This document shows positions 42,994 through 52,446 of a DNA stretch of 64,000 nucleotides, one piece after another. Numbering within the stretch: the first letter of the stretch is position 1; every line of letters starts with the position of its first letter. A program made the position numbers and the translations under genes. The notes under the pieces were generated by a model. That model searched no databases and was not told where the DNA came from. It was given only the letters and a program-made list of their open reading frames with translations. The stretch is from an uncultured Alteromonadaceae bacterium. GTDB taxonomy: Bacteria; Pseudomonadota; Gammaproteobacteria; Enterobacterales; Alteromonadaceae. The stretch covers positions 372,001 through 436,000 of the forward strand of contig CANNDC010000001.1 in assembly GCA_947503265.1 (NCBI GenBank). The letters are read 5' to 3'.

Positions 42994-45021
42994 TTAAAAC
43001 GTCACTTCAAATCCAATTGATGGGAAAATACCTATCCCTTCTTCTTGTTCAATATTGAAGTCACTCGCTGTTTCATTGCCGTCAGGAAGGAAATAATAGC
43101 CAGAGACATTTTCACTATTGAGTGCATTAATAATGGCAAAGGTCAGGGCAGCCTCGTTCCCAAACATCAGATATCGGTATTTTGCTTGCAAATCGAGACG
43201 GCTATAAGTAGGTAAGGTTTCTGAATTTAATTCGCCGTATACAGCTACATTGGTATCAGGAAAGTCAGGGTTAGCTTTGATGCCGACTATAGGTGTGTAT
43301 TTAGCGCCGCTGCGAGCAGTAAAGCGCATTCCGAAGTCCCAATGATCATTCAGTTGATAGTTAGCAACCGCATTAACAACAAGCGGTGTATCTAGATAAT
43401 AGTCGGTAGTGACTGCGAGAATATCGTCAGTTCTTTCACTGTTTGACCAGCTAACGGAAAGCCATCCATACCAATTGTCTGACAGAGATTTTTCCAGCAT
43501 CCATTCAATTCCATGAGCTTGCCCAGACGTATCACTGGTATATCTTTGCTCAGCATTGGGTGCATCAACATCAACTGCGCGAGCTAGCTTTGAAATTTCT
43601 TTGTGGTAAATCTCTATTTTAGTGCTCCAAACGTCATCAAATTCGTATTCGGCACCTGTCGCATAATGAGCTGATTCGATGGGATCAATATTCGGATTCC
43701 CCAGTTTTTCCAACGCAGTATCAATATCAGGGAAGCGACTATATTTTCCAGCTTTAGCAAATAAAGTTAGTGCTTGAGATACAAACCATTGAATGTTTGC
43801 GCGGGGGTGCACAAAAGTTTTTTCGGTATAATCGTCTCGTTCAACACGCAGGCCAGTTGTCAGCGAAATACTAGGTGTAATCTGCCATCTATCCTGCAAA
43901 TAAGCAGCTAACATTATGGCTTTGATATTATCCGTATCGGCAATACGTTCGCCTTTTTGATCGATACAATTGGTATCATGGTCGGTACAAAAATACGGAA
44001 TAATATCGAAAGAATATTCGAAATCATTGCGTTGAGCGTCTATTCCAAGGGTGACTTGGTGATCAGAAATTCTGGCTGTTTTCACACTGCCTCTGAAATT
44101 TACTTGGTCGTTTTCAAGTTGCACAAATTGTTCAGCGCCATATTTTTCTCGAGATTCAGTAGAAACATGATTAACCGCCACAGAAAAAGTATCTAGCTCA
44201 TTAGGAAAGTACTCCCAGCTTACTCCTTGTGTATGAAACCCATTGTTCAACGAGGCGTCACCGATTAAATCGGGGTCAATTCGTCCTTCTTCGGAAGCTG
44301 CCGAGATGTTGATACCACCGCTATCCCTTGCTCCATTCACTGAAAAGGTAATTTTATGTTCGTTTCCGACCAACCATTGATATTTGCCTTGATAATCGTC
44401 ACTCACAGGTGCATCAAATACGGTGATTCCATCTTCTTCATCCCCTTCAGAATAAAACAGGTGTATCAAACTGCGTCGATAAGAAAAATAAAAAGCTTGA
44501 TTTTCGGTAACCGCGCTTTCAACTAAAACGCCGGTTTTAAGTAGGCTAGCATCAAGCTTGATAGCTAAATCTTGATTTTCCGGATCTCGAAGACTCACAT
44601 CAAAAACGCCCCCTACGACATCACCATATTCGCTGCCAAAAGCGGCTGCCTCTAAGTTAAAATCGCGAACCAAATCTTTGTTAAATATACTGTCGCCAAA
44701 AAGATGAAAGATATAATCAGCTGGCATGGAGTCAATATAGAATCCATTGTCTTCCGGCGATGAACCACGAATTGCCGGCTCGCCACCGAAATCTCCTCCG
44801 GCAAAAACCACTCCCGGAAGGCTGTACACCGAATTGATAGGGTCACCGTCGATCCCCGCGACTGCAAGTAACTTCTTAGTTTCAGCACTGGGCTCAGTTA
44901 ACGCCTGATTGCGTTGTCCAACGACTTCCATTTTCTCTATCGCTTGTTCGTCGGCCTGTACCAATCCTAAACTACAAAAAAGTATGAGATAAATTGAACG
45001 AGTGAGAAGTTTTGGTTTCAT
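42994..45021 (-). CDS. TonB-dependent receptor, substrate unknown
   Basis: A 675-residue outer-membrane receptor when started at ATG 45019-45021, giving the signal MKPKLLTRSIYLILFCSLGLVQA. A short TonB-box-like stretch (IEKMEVVGQ) precedes a plug with SVYSLPGVVFAGGDFGGEPAIRG and FYIDSMPADYIFHLFG blocks. The rest is beta-barrel ending in FPSIGFEVTF with a terminal aromatic. The plug resembles the subgroup with a EYGDVVGGVFDV block found in metal or siderophore receptors of marine bacteria, but no substrate can be assigned. It is divergent from a MipA/OmpV-DUF3019-two-component operon. Confidence 0.85.
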   Translation of the reverse strand: MKPKLLTRSIYLILFCSLGLVQADEQAIEKMEVVGQRNQALTEPSAETKKLLAVAGIDGDPINSVYSLPGVVFAGGDFGGEPAIRGSSPEDNGFYIDSMPADYIFHLFGDSIFNKDLVRDFNLEAAAFGSEYGDVVGGVFDVSLRDPENQDLAIKLDASLLKTGVLVESAVTENQAFYFSYRRSLIHLFYSEGDEEDGITVFDAPVSDDYQGKYQWLVGNEHKITFSVNGARDSGGINISAASEEGRIDPDLIGDASLNNGFHTQGVSWEYFPNELDTFSVAVNHVSTESREKYGAEQFVQLENDQVNFRGSVKTARISDHQVTLGIDAQRNDFEYSFDIIPYFCTDHDTNCIDQKGERIADTDNIKAIMLAAYLQDRWQITPSISLTTGLRVERDDYTEKTFVHPRANIQWFVSQALTLFAKAGKYSRFPDIDTALEKLGNPNIDPIESAHYATGAEYEFDDVWSTKIEIYHKEISKLARAVDVDAPNAEQRYTSDTSGQAHGIEWMLEKSLSDNWYGWLSVSWSNSERTDDILAVTTDYYLDTPLVVNAVANYQLNDHWDFGMRFTARSGAKYTPIVGIKANPDFPDTNVAVYGELNSETLPTYSRLDLQAKYRYLMFGNEAALTFAIINALNSENVSGYYFLPDGNETASDFNIEQEEGIGIFPSIGFEVTF

Positions 45022-45276
45022 AGTAATTCCATCTGTTTGCAAGTTGAAGAAAATACTATTGAGATAGGTCGAAATTATCTGTTGTAGAAATGTTCGCAGT
45101 TGTTGGATTTTCTTTTATTTGGAATCCAATGTTTAAAAATTTGCACGATTGAGCGTAGTTGGAATACACATAATTACAATTTTTAAACACTTTAAGCTTA
45201 GTGAATAACTGCTGTGAATATGCCATTCTGCTAGTATGGACACATCAAAAACACCAACTAATTGCTGTAATTATAA

Positions 45277-46110
45277 ATGTATGCACCTCGATTTCTAACC
45301 GTAATGTTGTTTTTGTTTGCAATTTTAACGGCAAACATGGCAACAGCTGAAGAAGATGAATTTCAATGGAATATCGCGGCTGAACTCGGGTTTGTTCATA
45401 GCCCGTCAATCATCAAGGGCGCTGAACAAAGTGATTTCAGTGATTTTATCTTTCTTAATATCTGGCTTGAAGCTTATTACAAAGGTTTCTTTATTCAGAC
45501 TAACAATTACAGAAATTCTGGTGTTGTAGGCAGAACCGAGTTGGGTTACGAAATACTTGTAGAAGATGACTATGAAATAGACTTTATCTACAAAAGTTAT
45601 TTTGCCGGATTCGACCAATATAATGCTGGCGCGGTAATTGATGAATTAATTGAAGAGTTAGAGGGTATTGACGAACGCAAGTATTCACCACATGCTGGTT
45701 TAAGATACATGCGTTACTTTGACAAATCAGTGGCTTGGATTGATGTCGCCTATGAATTGTTTGGCGGTTACCATAACGGCTGGGTGGTTGACACCTTCTA
45801 TAATCGGGTTTATGAGATTCGAAATTGGGACATTAGCGTTGGTGGTGGTGCAACCTATTTCTCAGATAAAACCACCGACTATTTTTTTGGTATTGATGCA
45901 AATGAAGTTGCTCTGAATCGACCTGTATATGAGACCGGAAGCGGGTATCGAGTCGAACTGGAATCGTCAGCGCAATATCCTATTTCTCAAGACTGGTTAT
46001 TCACCATTGGTGCAACTTACAGCCATTTTTCAAACAGTATTGCAAATAGCCCCATAGTGGCTAGACAAAACGTTATCAGATTCAGGTTGAGTGTCAGCTA
46101 TGTATTTTAA
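45277..46110 (+). CDS. MipA/OmpV-family outer membrane protein
   Basis: A 277-residue outer-membrane protein with a signal peptide ending near ATAEED. The rest has alternating strands ending in IRFRLSVSYVF, as in porin-like barrels. The WLEAYYKGFFIQT, AGLRYMRYFDKSVAWIDVAYE and GATYFSDKTTDYFFGI segments fit the MipA/OmpV family. MipA is a scaffold between peptidoglycan enzymes, and OmpV types respond to stress or antimicrobials. It heads an operon with DUF3019 and a two-component system, an arrangement known in Shewanella and related genera. Confidence 0.8.
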   Translation: MYAPRFLTVMLFLFAILTANMATAEEDEFQWNIAAELGFVHSPSIIKGAEQSDFSDFIFLNIWLEAYYKGFFIQTNNYRNSGVVGRTELGYEILVEDDYEIDFIYKSYFAGFDQYNAGAVIDELIEELEGIDERKYSPHAGLRYMRYFDKSVAWIDVAYELFGGYHNGWVVDTFYNRVYEIRNWDISVGGGATYFSDKTTDYFFGIDANEVALNRPVYETGSGYRVELESSAQYPISQDWLFTIGATYSHFSNSIANSPIVARQNVIRFRLSVSYVF

Positions 46111-46540
46111 CTGCAACGGAATTGCGGTCACACTTGTTATTTTGTTGTTCAGTGGTTGGGCAAAATCGACGTTTGCACAACAACAAAGCGACATCGGTGA
46201 AATTCAATCTGAGTTAATTGCGCAACCAAACAAGTGTGTTGCTATAAATCAAGGCAGGGCTTGTTTCGCTAAGGTGAATGTTTCTTGGACTCTAGACCGT
46301 CCAGCGAACATTTGCCTGGTGGATTCGCTAAAATCAAGGCCCCTATTTTGTTGGCAAAACGTTTTGAGCGGGCGATATTTATACAATATGGAAGCCGATA
46401 AAGACGTTCAGCTTCGGCTCGTTGTTGTGGAAAAGGCAGCCAAGCAAGCATTGTCTGATATGGCTATTGCACAAACCACCATTAAAGTGAGTTGGTTATA
46501 TAAAACCAATTCTAGAAAGCGCCGTTGGCGATTGTTTTAA
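46100..46540 (+). CDS. DUF3019-family exported protein
   Basis: A 146-residue protein with an N-terminal signal (MYFNCNGIAVTLVILLFSGW) and a small beta-rich domain resembling DUF3019, with four conserved cysteines in CVAINQGRACFAKVNVSW, CLV and CWQN. The function is unknown. The ATG at 46100 lies inside the end of the MipA/OmpV gene (an 11-bp overlap), so translation is coupled; a GTG at 46091 is another possible start. The response-regulator gene follows, suggesting a regulatory or envelope-stress role. Confidence 0.75.
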   Translation: MYFNCNGIAVTLVILLFSGWAKSTFAQQQSDIGEIQSELIAQPNKCVAINQGRACFAKVNVSWTLDRPANICLVDSLKSRPLFCWQNVLSGRYLYNMEADKDVQLRLVVVEKAAKQALSDMAIAQTTIKVSWLYKTNSRKRRWRLF

Positions 46541-46567
46541 GTGACAGAAAGTAGAGTTGATAACAAC

Positions 46568-47275
46568 ATGAGTAATTACGCGAATATACTCTTAGTAGAG
46601 GATGATGCTGCGTTGGCCCAGTGGGTCATCGAGTATCTACAAGATCATGGTTTCAATATTGATCATATTGTTCGCGGTGATCAAGTATGTGAACAGGTCA
46701 AGCAACAAGACTATAACCTTATTTTATTGGATGTGATGTTGCCAGGAATGGATGGTATTGAAGTGTGCCGTTCCATCCGCGGTTTTTCTAATGTGCCTAT
46801 TATCATGATGACGGCAAGATCCGATGAGTTCGACGAAGTAGTTGGTTTGGAAGTGGGTGCTAATGACTACGTCATTAAACCGGTTCGACCCAGAGCATTG
46901 TTAGCCCGAATAAAGTCACTTTTGCGCCTGCAGGAACAGATACCGGTCCAAAAATCCAATGAACTGGTGTTTGGACAACTTAAAATTCAGGGTGATGCGA
47001 AACGAGTTAGCTATAAAAACGAAAATGTCGAACTTTCTACTAGCCTGTTCTCTTTGCTATGGCTTCTGGCGAGTAATGCTGGAACTGTTTTAGACAGGGA
47101 TGCGGTGTTTAAAGCCATGATTGGACGGGAGTATGATGGTCTCGATCGTCGCATGGATGTCTTAATCTCAAATTTGCGCAAGAAATTTGGCGATAATCCC
47201 CAAGAGCCGCGAAAAATCAAAACGATTTGGGGAAAGGGGTATCTATTTATCGCAGATGCCTGGAATGATGAGTAG
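46568..47275 (+). CDS. OmpR/PhoB-family response regulator
   Basis: A 235-residue two-domain regulator. The receiver has the acidic pocket (EDD at 11-13) and the phosphorylation site D55 in LLLDVMLPGMDG. T87-type switch and lysine residues are in IIMMTARSDEFDEV and DYVIKPVRPRALLARIKSLLR. A winged-helix DNA-binding domain follows, with DRRMDVLISNLRKKFGDNP and KTIWGKGYLFI. It is paired with the histidine kinase 24 bp downstream. I prefer ATG 46568; a GTG at 46541 just after the DUF3019 stop lacks a good ribosome site. Confidence 0.92.
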   Translation: MSNYANILLVEDDAALAQWVIEYLQDHGFNIDHIVRGDQVCEQVKQQDYNLILLDVMLPGMDGIEVCRSIRGFSNVPIIMMTARSDEFDEVVGLEVGANDYVIKPVRPRALLARIKSLLRLQEQIPVQKSNELVFGQLKIQGDAKRVSYKNENVELSTSLFSLLWLLASNAGTVLDRDAVFKAMIGREYDGLDRRMDVLISNLRKKFGDNPQEPRKIKTIWGKGYLFIADAWNDE

Positions 47276-47299
47276 TCAGACCAAAGAGTTCGTTTTGCA

Positions 47300-48601
47300 A
47301 TGAGAAGAGTTTATCTCAGCATTTTAGTCACTGTGTTTGGCAGTCTGATACTTATAGGTTGGGGACTAGACATAGTTGCGGAAAAAGAACTAAAAAATAC
47401 TAGCCCTAGTGAACTGGAATTGTATCAACGCATTATTCACAGTGCTGCAATGCAGCTTGATGACTTGCCGCTTTATCAATTGGATCAGGGTATATCAAGG
47501 ATACAAGAACAATTTAAGTTGGAATTTTTTGTCGAACCCCTGGCAAACTTGGCGCTACCCGAAGAATTATCTGAAGAGTTGGAAACCAACCGGCGTCTGA
47601 GTCTCGAATCGAGTGAGGGAGCCTTTCTGATTGAAAAGCTTGAGACTCACAGTGACTATCTTTTGCAATTATCCGTGCCACTGTCTACCACCGAAACCGG
47701 TTATCTAGATATTGCGTTGACCTTGGCATTATACCTCGGTGTAGGTCTGGCTTTGGCGATTTGGTTACTACCTTTGACCTCGAGGTTGTCGCTATTAACC
47801 AAAACAGCGGCTTCTTTTGGTACGGGTAAACTAGACGAGCGAGTAAAACCCAGTCGTTTTTCTTATATCAGTAATCTTGAATCCAGTTTTAATCGAATGG
47901 CAGCGCAAATCGAGACTTTGGTTGCTGATAACAAGTTTCTAGCCCAGAGCTTGTCTCATGATCTTCGCACACCTGTAGCTTGTCTGAGATTTGGTGTCGA
48001 AGCTGCACTCGACACCCAAGACGAGAAGAAGCGATTGCAATACCTACAAAGAATTGATGAAGAATTGACCCGCATGGAAGACATGTTAGAAGCCTTTCTT
48101 TCCTACGCTAGCATGGAACGCAAAGCACAAGAGCTTAAACTGGCAAACACAGATATTGGCAAACTCGTATATTCAACCGTTGAAGAGATGCAAGCGCTGG
48201 CAATCAAAGGAAATATCCATCTCGAATATCGGCAGCCGAGTTCACAGGTTTTCGCGAATGTCGATTACCAATGGTTTTATCGAGCCTTGTTGAATCTCAT
48301 TTCAAATGCCATTGATCACACCAATGGTAAGGTGCTTGCTTGTCTTACGACTAGTGCAAAAGGGCTGTTAATCGAGATACACGATGACGGTCAGGGAGTG
48401 CCCGAGGAAAAACGTGAGGCAATATTTTCGCCATTTGTGACAGTTGAGAAGAGTCGAAACCGGCAGACAACCAGCTATGGCTTGGGGTTGGCGATTGTAA
48501 GTCGAGTGGTGCATTGGCATGGAGGTCAAATTACCATTACAAATTCTAAACCTCTCAATGGCGCATGTTTTTCGATACTCATCTCTCCAACTTTGTCATA
48601 A
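47300..48601 (+). CDS. Sensor histidine kinase
   Basis: A 433-residue inner-membrane kinase. Two transmembrane segments (about 4-24 and 134-156) enclose a small periplasmic sensor region, followed by a HAMP linker. The dimerisation domain has the H-box SLSHDLRTPVACLRF with H220, and the ATPase domain has N-box NLISNAIDHT, G1 DDGQGVP and G2 TSYGLGLAIV. It resembles the RstB/CpxA group. With the upstream regulator it forms a complete two-component system that may control the MipA/OmpV-DUF3019 genes and possibly the divergent TonB receptor; the signal is unknown. Confidence 0.9.
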   Translation: MRRVYLSILVTVFGSLILIGWGLDIVAEKELKNTSPSELELYQRIIHSAAMQLDDLPLYQLDQGISRIQEQFKLEFFVEPLANLALPEELSEELETNRRLSLESSEGAFLIEKLETHSDYLLQLSVPLSTTETGYLDIALTLALYLGVGLALAIWLLPLTSRLSLLTKTAASFGTGKLDERVKPSRFSYISNLESSFNRMAAQIETLVADNKFLAQSLSHDLRTPVACLRFGVEAALDTQDEKKRLQYLQRIDEELTRMEDMLEAFLSYASMERKAQELKLANTDIGKLVYSTVEEMQALAIKGNIHLEYRQPSSQVFANVDYQWFYRALLNLISNAIDHTNGKVLACLTTSAKGLLIEIHDDGQGVPEEKREAIFSPFVTVEKSRNRQTTSYGLGLAIVSRVVHWHGGQITITNSKPLNGACFSILISPTLS

Positions 48602-48835
48602 AGATTTAGAGACACTCCTTCAATTCGCGAAATCACCCTTTACTCACTTCATATTCCACCTTCCAATTGCGCCTAAGCTCCCCAATCCCCTATCCCAGTT
48701 CGCTGTTTCGCTTTGTTCACACTGGCTTGAGAACAAAACTAATTTGGATATTGTTAATTCAACTTTGGACTGTGTAAACTAGCTTGTAAAAGTTGTCGGT
48801 ACAGACAACAAAAATAATAAATATAAGGATTTACT

Positions 48836-50431
48836 TTGTCGGCAGAACAAACTAAAAAACAACTCCCTGAACAACAGAATTCAGGCTGGTTTTCTCGATT
48901 CCTCGCGGCGGTAGAATGGTTAGGTAATTTGCTACCGCACCCCATCACGTTATTCGCTAGTCTAGCGGTATTTATCGTCATCTTAAGTGGCATTCTCGGT
49001 TATTTTGATGTTGCCGTAGCCGATCCTCGACCGCTAGATGCTAAAGGCCGTGATCCTGATGGCATGATAGAAGTGATTTCATTAGTTAGCGCCGAAGGCT
49101 TACAGAGGATCGTTACCGGCTTAGTGACTAATTTTACTGGCTTTGCTCCTCTAGGAACGGTTTTGGTAGCTCTGTTAGGTGTCTCAGTTGCAGAACACTC
49201 CGGCATGTTATCAACTGCAATGCGTGCATTGGTTTTGAATGCGTCAAAACGCATGGTGACAGTCACGATTGTACTGGCTGGAATACTATCTAACACGGCT
49301 TCTGAGCTTGGCTATGTCGTGTTAATTCCCCTTGCAGCAATGATTTTTCATTCTTTGGGAAGGCACCCTCTCGCCGGTTTAGCCGCTGCATTCGCGGGGG
49401 TATCCGGAGGCTACAGTGCAAACTTGTTATTGGGCACAGTGGACCCCTTGTTATCTGGGATCACAGAAGCTGCCGCTCATATGATTGATCCGGTTTACAG
49501 TGTCGGCCCAGAAGTAAACTGGTACTTTATGTTTATCAGTACTTTTGCTGTCGCAGGAATGGGGGCATTTGTTACCGAGAAAATCGTAGAGCCAAGACTA
49601 GGGGTTTATGACCCAAGCGAGGCCTCGATTGAGTTGGAAAAGCAAGAGATGACCGGACCAACCGCTCAAGAGCGTAAAGCGCTTAAAATGGCTGGGCTGA
49701 CTTTTGTTATTGTTTGCGGTGTGTTAGCACTTACTATCGTCCCAGAAAATGGAATATTGCGGAATCCTGAAACGGGAGCAGTGGCAGGATCACCATTTCT
49801 TAAAGGAATAGTGGCGTTTATTTTTATTACCTTCGCAATCCCGGGCTTTGTCTATGGACGAGTCGCAGGAACCATGAAGAACGACAAAGACGTGATCAAT
49901 GCAATGTCGAAAAGCATGGGTTCTATGGGGCTGTACATTACCCTGGTATTTTTTGCAGCGCAGTTTGTTGCTTTCTTCAAGTGGACCAATCTTGGAACTG
50001 TATTAGCGGTTAAAGGAGCGACATTACTACAGACACTTGGCTTAGATGGACCTGAGGTCTTTATCCTATTTATTTTAATGTGTGGTTTGGTCAATCTTTC
50101 ATTGGGTAGTGCTTCTGCACAGTGGGCAGTAACAGCGCCTATTTTTGTACCCATGTTAATGTTGATTGGATTTGCCCCCGAAGTTATTCAAGCTGCGTAC
50201 CGAATCGGAGATTCTGTCACCAATGTTATTTCACCTATGATGAGTTATTTTGGGTTGATTTTGGCTATAGCGGCTAGGTATAAGAAAGACTTGGGAATGG
50301 GCACGCTCATTGCGACCATGCTGCCTTATACACTGGTCTTTTTCGTTGGTTGGATAACTTTATTCTACATTTGGGTATTTTTGTTCGGTATGCCGGTTGG
50401 TCCAGGGGCTGCAACATATTACAATCCCTAA
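48836..50431 (+). CDS. AbgT-family transporter
   Basis: A 531-residue inner-membrane protein with about 11-13 hydrophobic segments. It is recognised as AbgT/MtrF-like by the LPHPITLFASLAVFIVILSG N-terminal region, the SNTASELGYVVLIPLAAMIFHSLGRHPLAGLAAAF block and the SASAQWAVTAPIFVPMLMLIG block. Family members move p-aminobenzoyl-glutamate or export sulfonamides and related compounds. The start is TTG 48836 with AAGGA about 7 bases upstream; no ATG fits. It is a single gene between the two-component system and hemH. Confidence 0.88.
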   Translation: MSAEQTKKQLPEQQNSGWFSRFLAAVEWLGNLLPHPITLFASLAVFIVILSGILGYFDVAVADPRPLDAKGRDPDGMIEVISLVSAEGLQRIVTGLVTNFTGFAPLGTVLVALLGVSVAEHSGMLSTAMRALVLNASKRMVTVTIVLAGILSNTASELGYVVLIPLAAMIFHSLGRHPLAGLAAAFAGVSGGYSANLLLGTVDPLLSGITEAAAHMIDPVYSVGPEVNWYFMFISTFAVAGMGAFVTEKIVEPRLGVYDPSEASIELEKQEMTGPTAQERKALKMAGLTFVIVCGVLALTIVPENGILRNPETGAVAGSPFLKGIVAFIFITFAIPGFVYGRVAGTMKNDKDVINAMSKSMGSMGLYITLVFFAAQFVAFFKWTNLGTVLAVKGATLLQTLGLDGPEVFILFILMCGLVNLSLGSASAQWAVTAPIFVPMLMLIGFAPEVIQAAYRIGDSVTNVISPMMSYFGLILAIAARYKKDLGMGTLIATMLPYTLVFFVGWITLFYIWVFLFGMPVGPGAATYYNP

Positions 50432-50496
50432 AGTCCAAAATGCTAAATATAGCGTAAAAGCTAATTTACCTGATAAACACCGACAGGCCTTTACCA

Positions 50497-51576
50497 ATGA
50501 AGTACCAAGGAAGCCCTTCCTTTAGCCATAAGCAAGCAGACAAAGTAGGTGTGCTGATAACCAATTTAGGCACACCAACGGCACCCACTAAGCAAGCGCT
50601 GAGACCGTATCTTAAACAATTTTTGTCTGATCCTAGGGTGGTGGAAATTCCAAGACTAATTTGGTGGATGATCCTGAACCTTGTGATCCTAAATATCCGA
50701 CCAAAACGTTCCGCAAAAGCCTATGAAACGGTTTGGGAAGAGGGGGGTTCTCCTTTGATGATCCATACGGTCAATCAAAGCAAAGCACTTGAAGGAAAAC
50801 TCAAGGCCAAATATGGTGAAGGCGTGGAAGTCGAGTTTGCCATGCGATATGGCCAGCCGTCGGTATCAGAAAAAATTGAAAGCTTGCTGCAAAGTGGCGT
50901 GCGGAAATTAATAGTGCTGCCACTTTATCCACAGTATTGCGCGTCTACGACAGGTTCAACTTTTGATGCTGTAGCGGAAGATTTTATGTCTCGTCGATGG
51001 ATTCCCGAATTGCGCTTTATCAACCAATACAACGATCATGAGCAGTACATAAATGCCATGGCGAATAAAATCCGCGAACATTGGAAAACCAATCCTCAAG
51101 CCGACAAATTGATCTTTTCCTATCATGGTATCCCCAAACGTTACCTGACCAATGGCGACCCCTACCATTGCCAGTGTTATAAAACTTCACGACTTATTGC
51201 CGAAAATTTAGGTTTATCTGAAGGTCAGTATATGACGACTTTTCAGTCTCGGTTTGGCAGGGAAGAATGGTTAAAACCCTATACTGATCACACGCTAAAG
51301 GCCCTGCCCGAAAAAGGGGTGAAGTCAGTGCAAATTGTCTGCCCGGGATTTTCAGCGGATTGTTTAGAAACTATTGAAGAAATTGGTATTGAAAACCGAG
51401 ATTATTTTTTAGAAGCGGGTGGTGAAAACTATCAATATATACCAGCACTCAATAGCGACGAATCTCATATAGAGTTAATGACAACCTTGGTTGATACCAA
51501 TATGGCTGGTTGGAAGACAACACATGATAACAGCAACAGAGAATCTCTTGCTAAGGCGTTAGGGGCGGAAAAATGA
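50497..51576 (+). CDS. hemH: Ferrochelatase
   Basis: A 359-residue enzyme that inserts Fe2+ into protoporphyrin IX in the last step of haem synthesis. The active-site blocks VGVLITNLGTPTAPTK, QYCASTTGS, FSYHGIPKRYLTNGDPYHCQCY (with the metal-binding His) and FQSRFGREEWLKPYTD are all present. A conserved Glu lies in CPGFSADCLETIEEIGIE. Length is normal. It overlaps the DUF4112 gene by 4 bp (ATGA). It is unlinked to hemE at 4.4 kb. Confidence 0.96.
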   Translation: MKYQGSPSFSHKQADKVGVLITNLGTPTAPTKQALRPYLKQFLSDPRVVEIPRLIWWMILNLVILNIRPKRSAKAYETVWEEGGSPLMIHTVNQSKALEGKLKAKYGEGVEVEFAMRYGQPSVSEKIESLLQSGVRKLIVLPLYPQYCASTTGSTFDAVAEDFMSRRWIPELRFINQYNDHEQYINAMANKIREHWKTNPQADKLIFSYHGIPKRYLTNGDPYHCQCYKTSRLIAENLGLSEGQYMTTFQSRFGREEWLKPYTDHTLKALPEKGVKSVQIVCPGFSADCLETIEEIGIENRDYFLEAGGENYQYIPALNSDESHIELMTTLVDTNMAGWKTTHDNSNRESLAKALGAEK

Positions 51577-51998
51577 GTGACGAAAACTCGAACGTTGTAG
51601 TACCTGACGAGCTATTGCTAGCACAAAGGATTGCTAATTTAACAGACACAGCGGTGAGAATTCCCTTTACTCGATTGAAAGTCGGTCTGGACTTTCTGAT
51701 TGGCTTGATCCCCGGTATCGGTGACACCATTATGCTGGGAGTGTCTATTTCCATTATTGTGCTAGGCAAGCGTATGGGCTTGCCAAAGTCTCATCTAACC
51801 AGAATGATCCGCAATAGTTTTATTGATTACTTGCTTGGGCTCATTCCAATAGTGGGTGATATTATTGATATCTTTTACAAAGCCAACAAAGCCAATGTGC
51901 GAATTATGGAAACTTATTGGCTTCAAGAAAATCGACACTTGCTTAGCAGTCAAACCCAGCAACAATTAGAAGAATGGGAAAATAGTAAAGGGAAATGA
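51573..51998 (+). CDS. DUF4112 membrane protein
   Basis: A 141-residue protein with two hydrophobic segments, in GLDFLIGLIPGIGDTIMLGVSISIIVLG (about 38-65) and FIDYLLGLIPIVGDIIDIFYKANKAN (about 80-105), each containing the GLIPxxGD motif that defines DUF4112. The function is unknown. Its start overlaps the hemH stop by 4 bp, so it is probably co-translated. The convergent DUF2237 gene ends 3 bp away without a terminator between them. Confidence 0.82.
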   Translation: MSDENSNVVVPDELLLAQRIANLTDTAVRIPFTRLKVGLDFLIGLIPGIGDTIMLGVSISIIVLGKRMGLPKSHLTRMIRNSFIDYLLGLIPIVGDIIDIFYKANKANVRIMETYWLQENRHLLSSQTQQQLEEWENSKGK

Positions 51999-52001
51999 CC
52001 T

Positions 52002-52364
52002 TTAAGTATCGACTGCGTAAGGAATAAGATCATCTAAATTGATCAAACTTAAACAGGCTTTGTTAGTTGCTGCCAGCAACACATTGGGAGCACAATTGGC
52101 TTGTCTGGCTTGCTCCCATCTTGACGCGCACAAACACCATCTATCTCCGGGAGTTAAACCCGGGAACGAATATTCAGGCCGAGGAGTTGATAAGTCATTG
52201 CCTACTTGTTTGGAATAGGTGAGAAATTCTTCAGTCACAACGGCACATACGCTGTGATTGCCATGATCGCCCTCTGGTACATAGCAAAAACCTTCGCGGG
52301 TATACCCACCATTACCGCAACAAAGTTGCAAAGGTTTATCTAACACATTTAGCGCATTTGGCAT
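52002..52364 (-). CDS. DUF2237-family protein
   Basis: A 120-residue cysteine-rich protein of the DUF2237 family, started at ATG 52362-52364. A longer in-frame ORF from 52412 adds 16 unlikely residues. Family blocks visible are LQLCCGNGGYTREGFCYVP, GNHSVCAVVTEEFLTYSKQVGNDLSTPRPEY and FPGLTPGDRWCLCASRWEQA. The LCCG and CLCA cysteines are conserved. The biochemical role is unknown. It is convergent with DUF4112 and divergent from ubiG. Confidence 0.85.
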   Translation of the reverse strand: MPNALNVLDKPLQLCCGNGGYTREGFCYVPEGDHGNHSVCAVVTEEFLTYSKQVGNDLSTPRPEYSFPGLTPGDRWCLCASRWEQARQANCAPNVLLAATNKACLSLINLDDLIPYAVDT

Positions 52365-52446
52365 CGAGTTTGTCTCTATACTTGGTCTTAAACAAGCGTA
52401 AAATCGTATCACTATTTACATATCTGGAAAAGAATCAGTCTTACTT

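Noticed and set aside
42808..42997. Two overlapping plus-strand frames of about 60 codons
   Set aside because: They lie within the inverted-repeat segment, end in the repeat itself and show no protein-like conservation pattern that I recognise.
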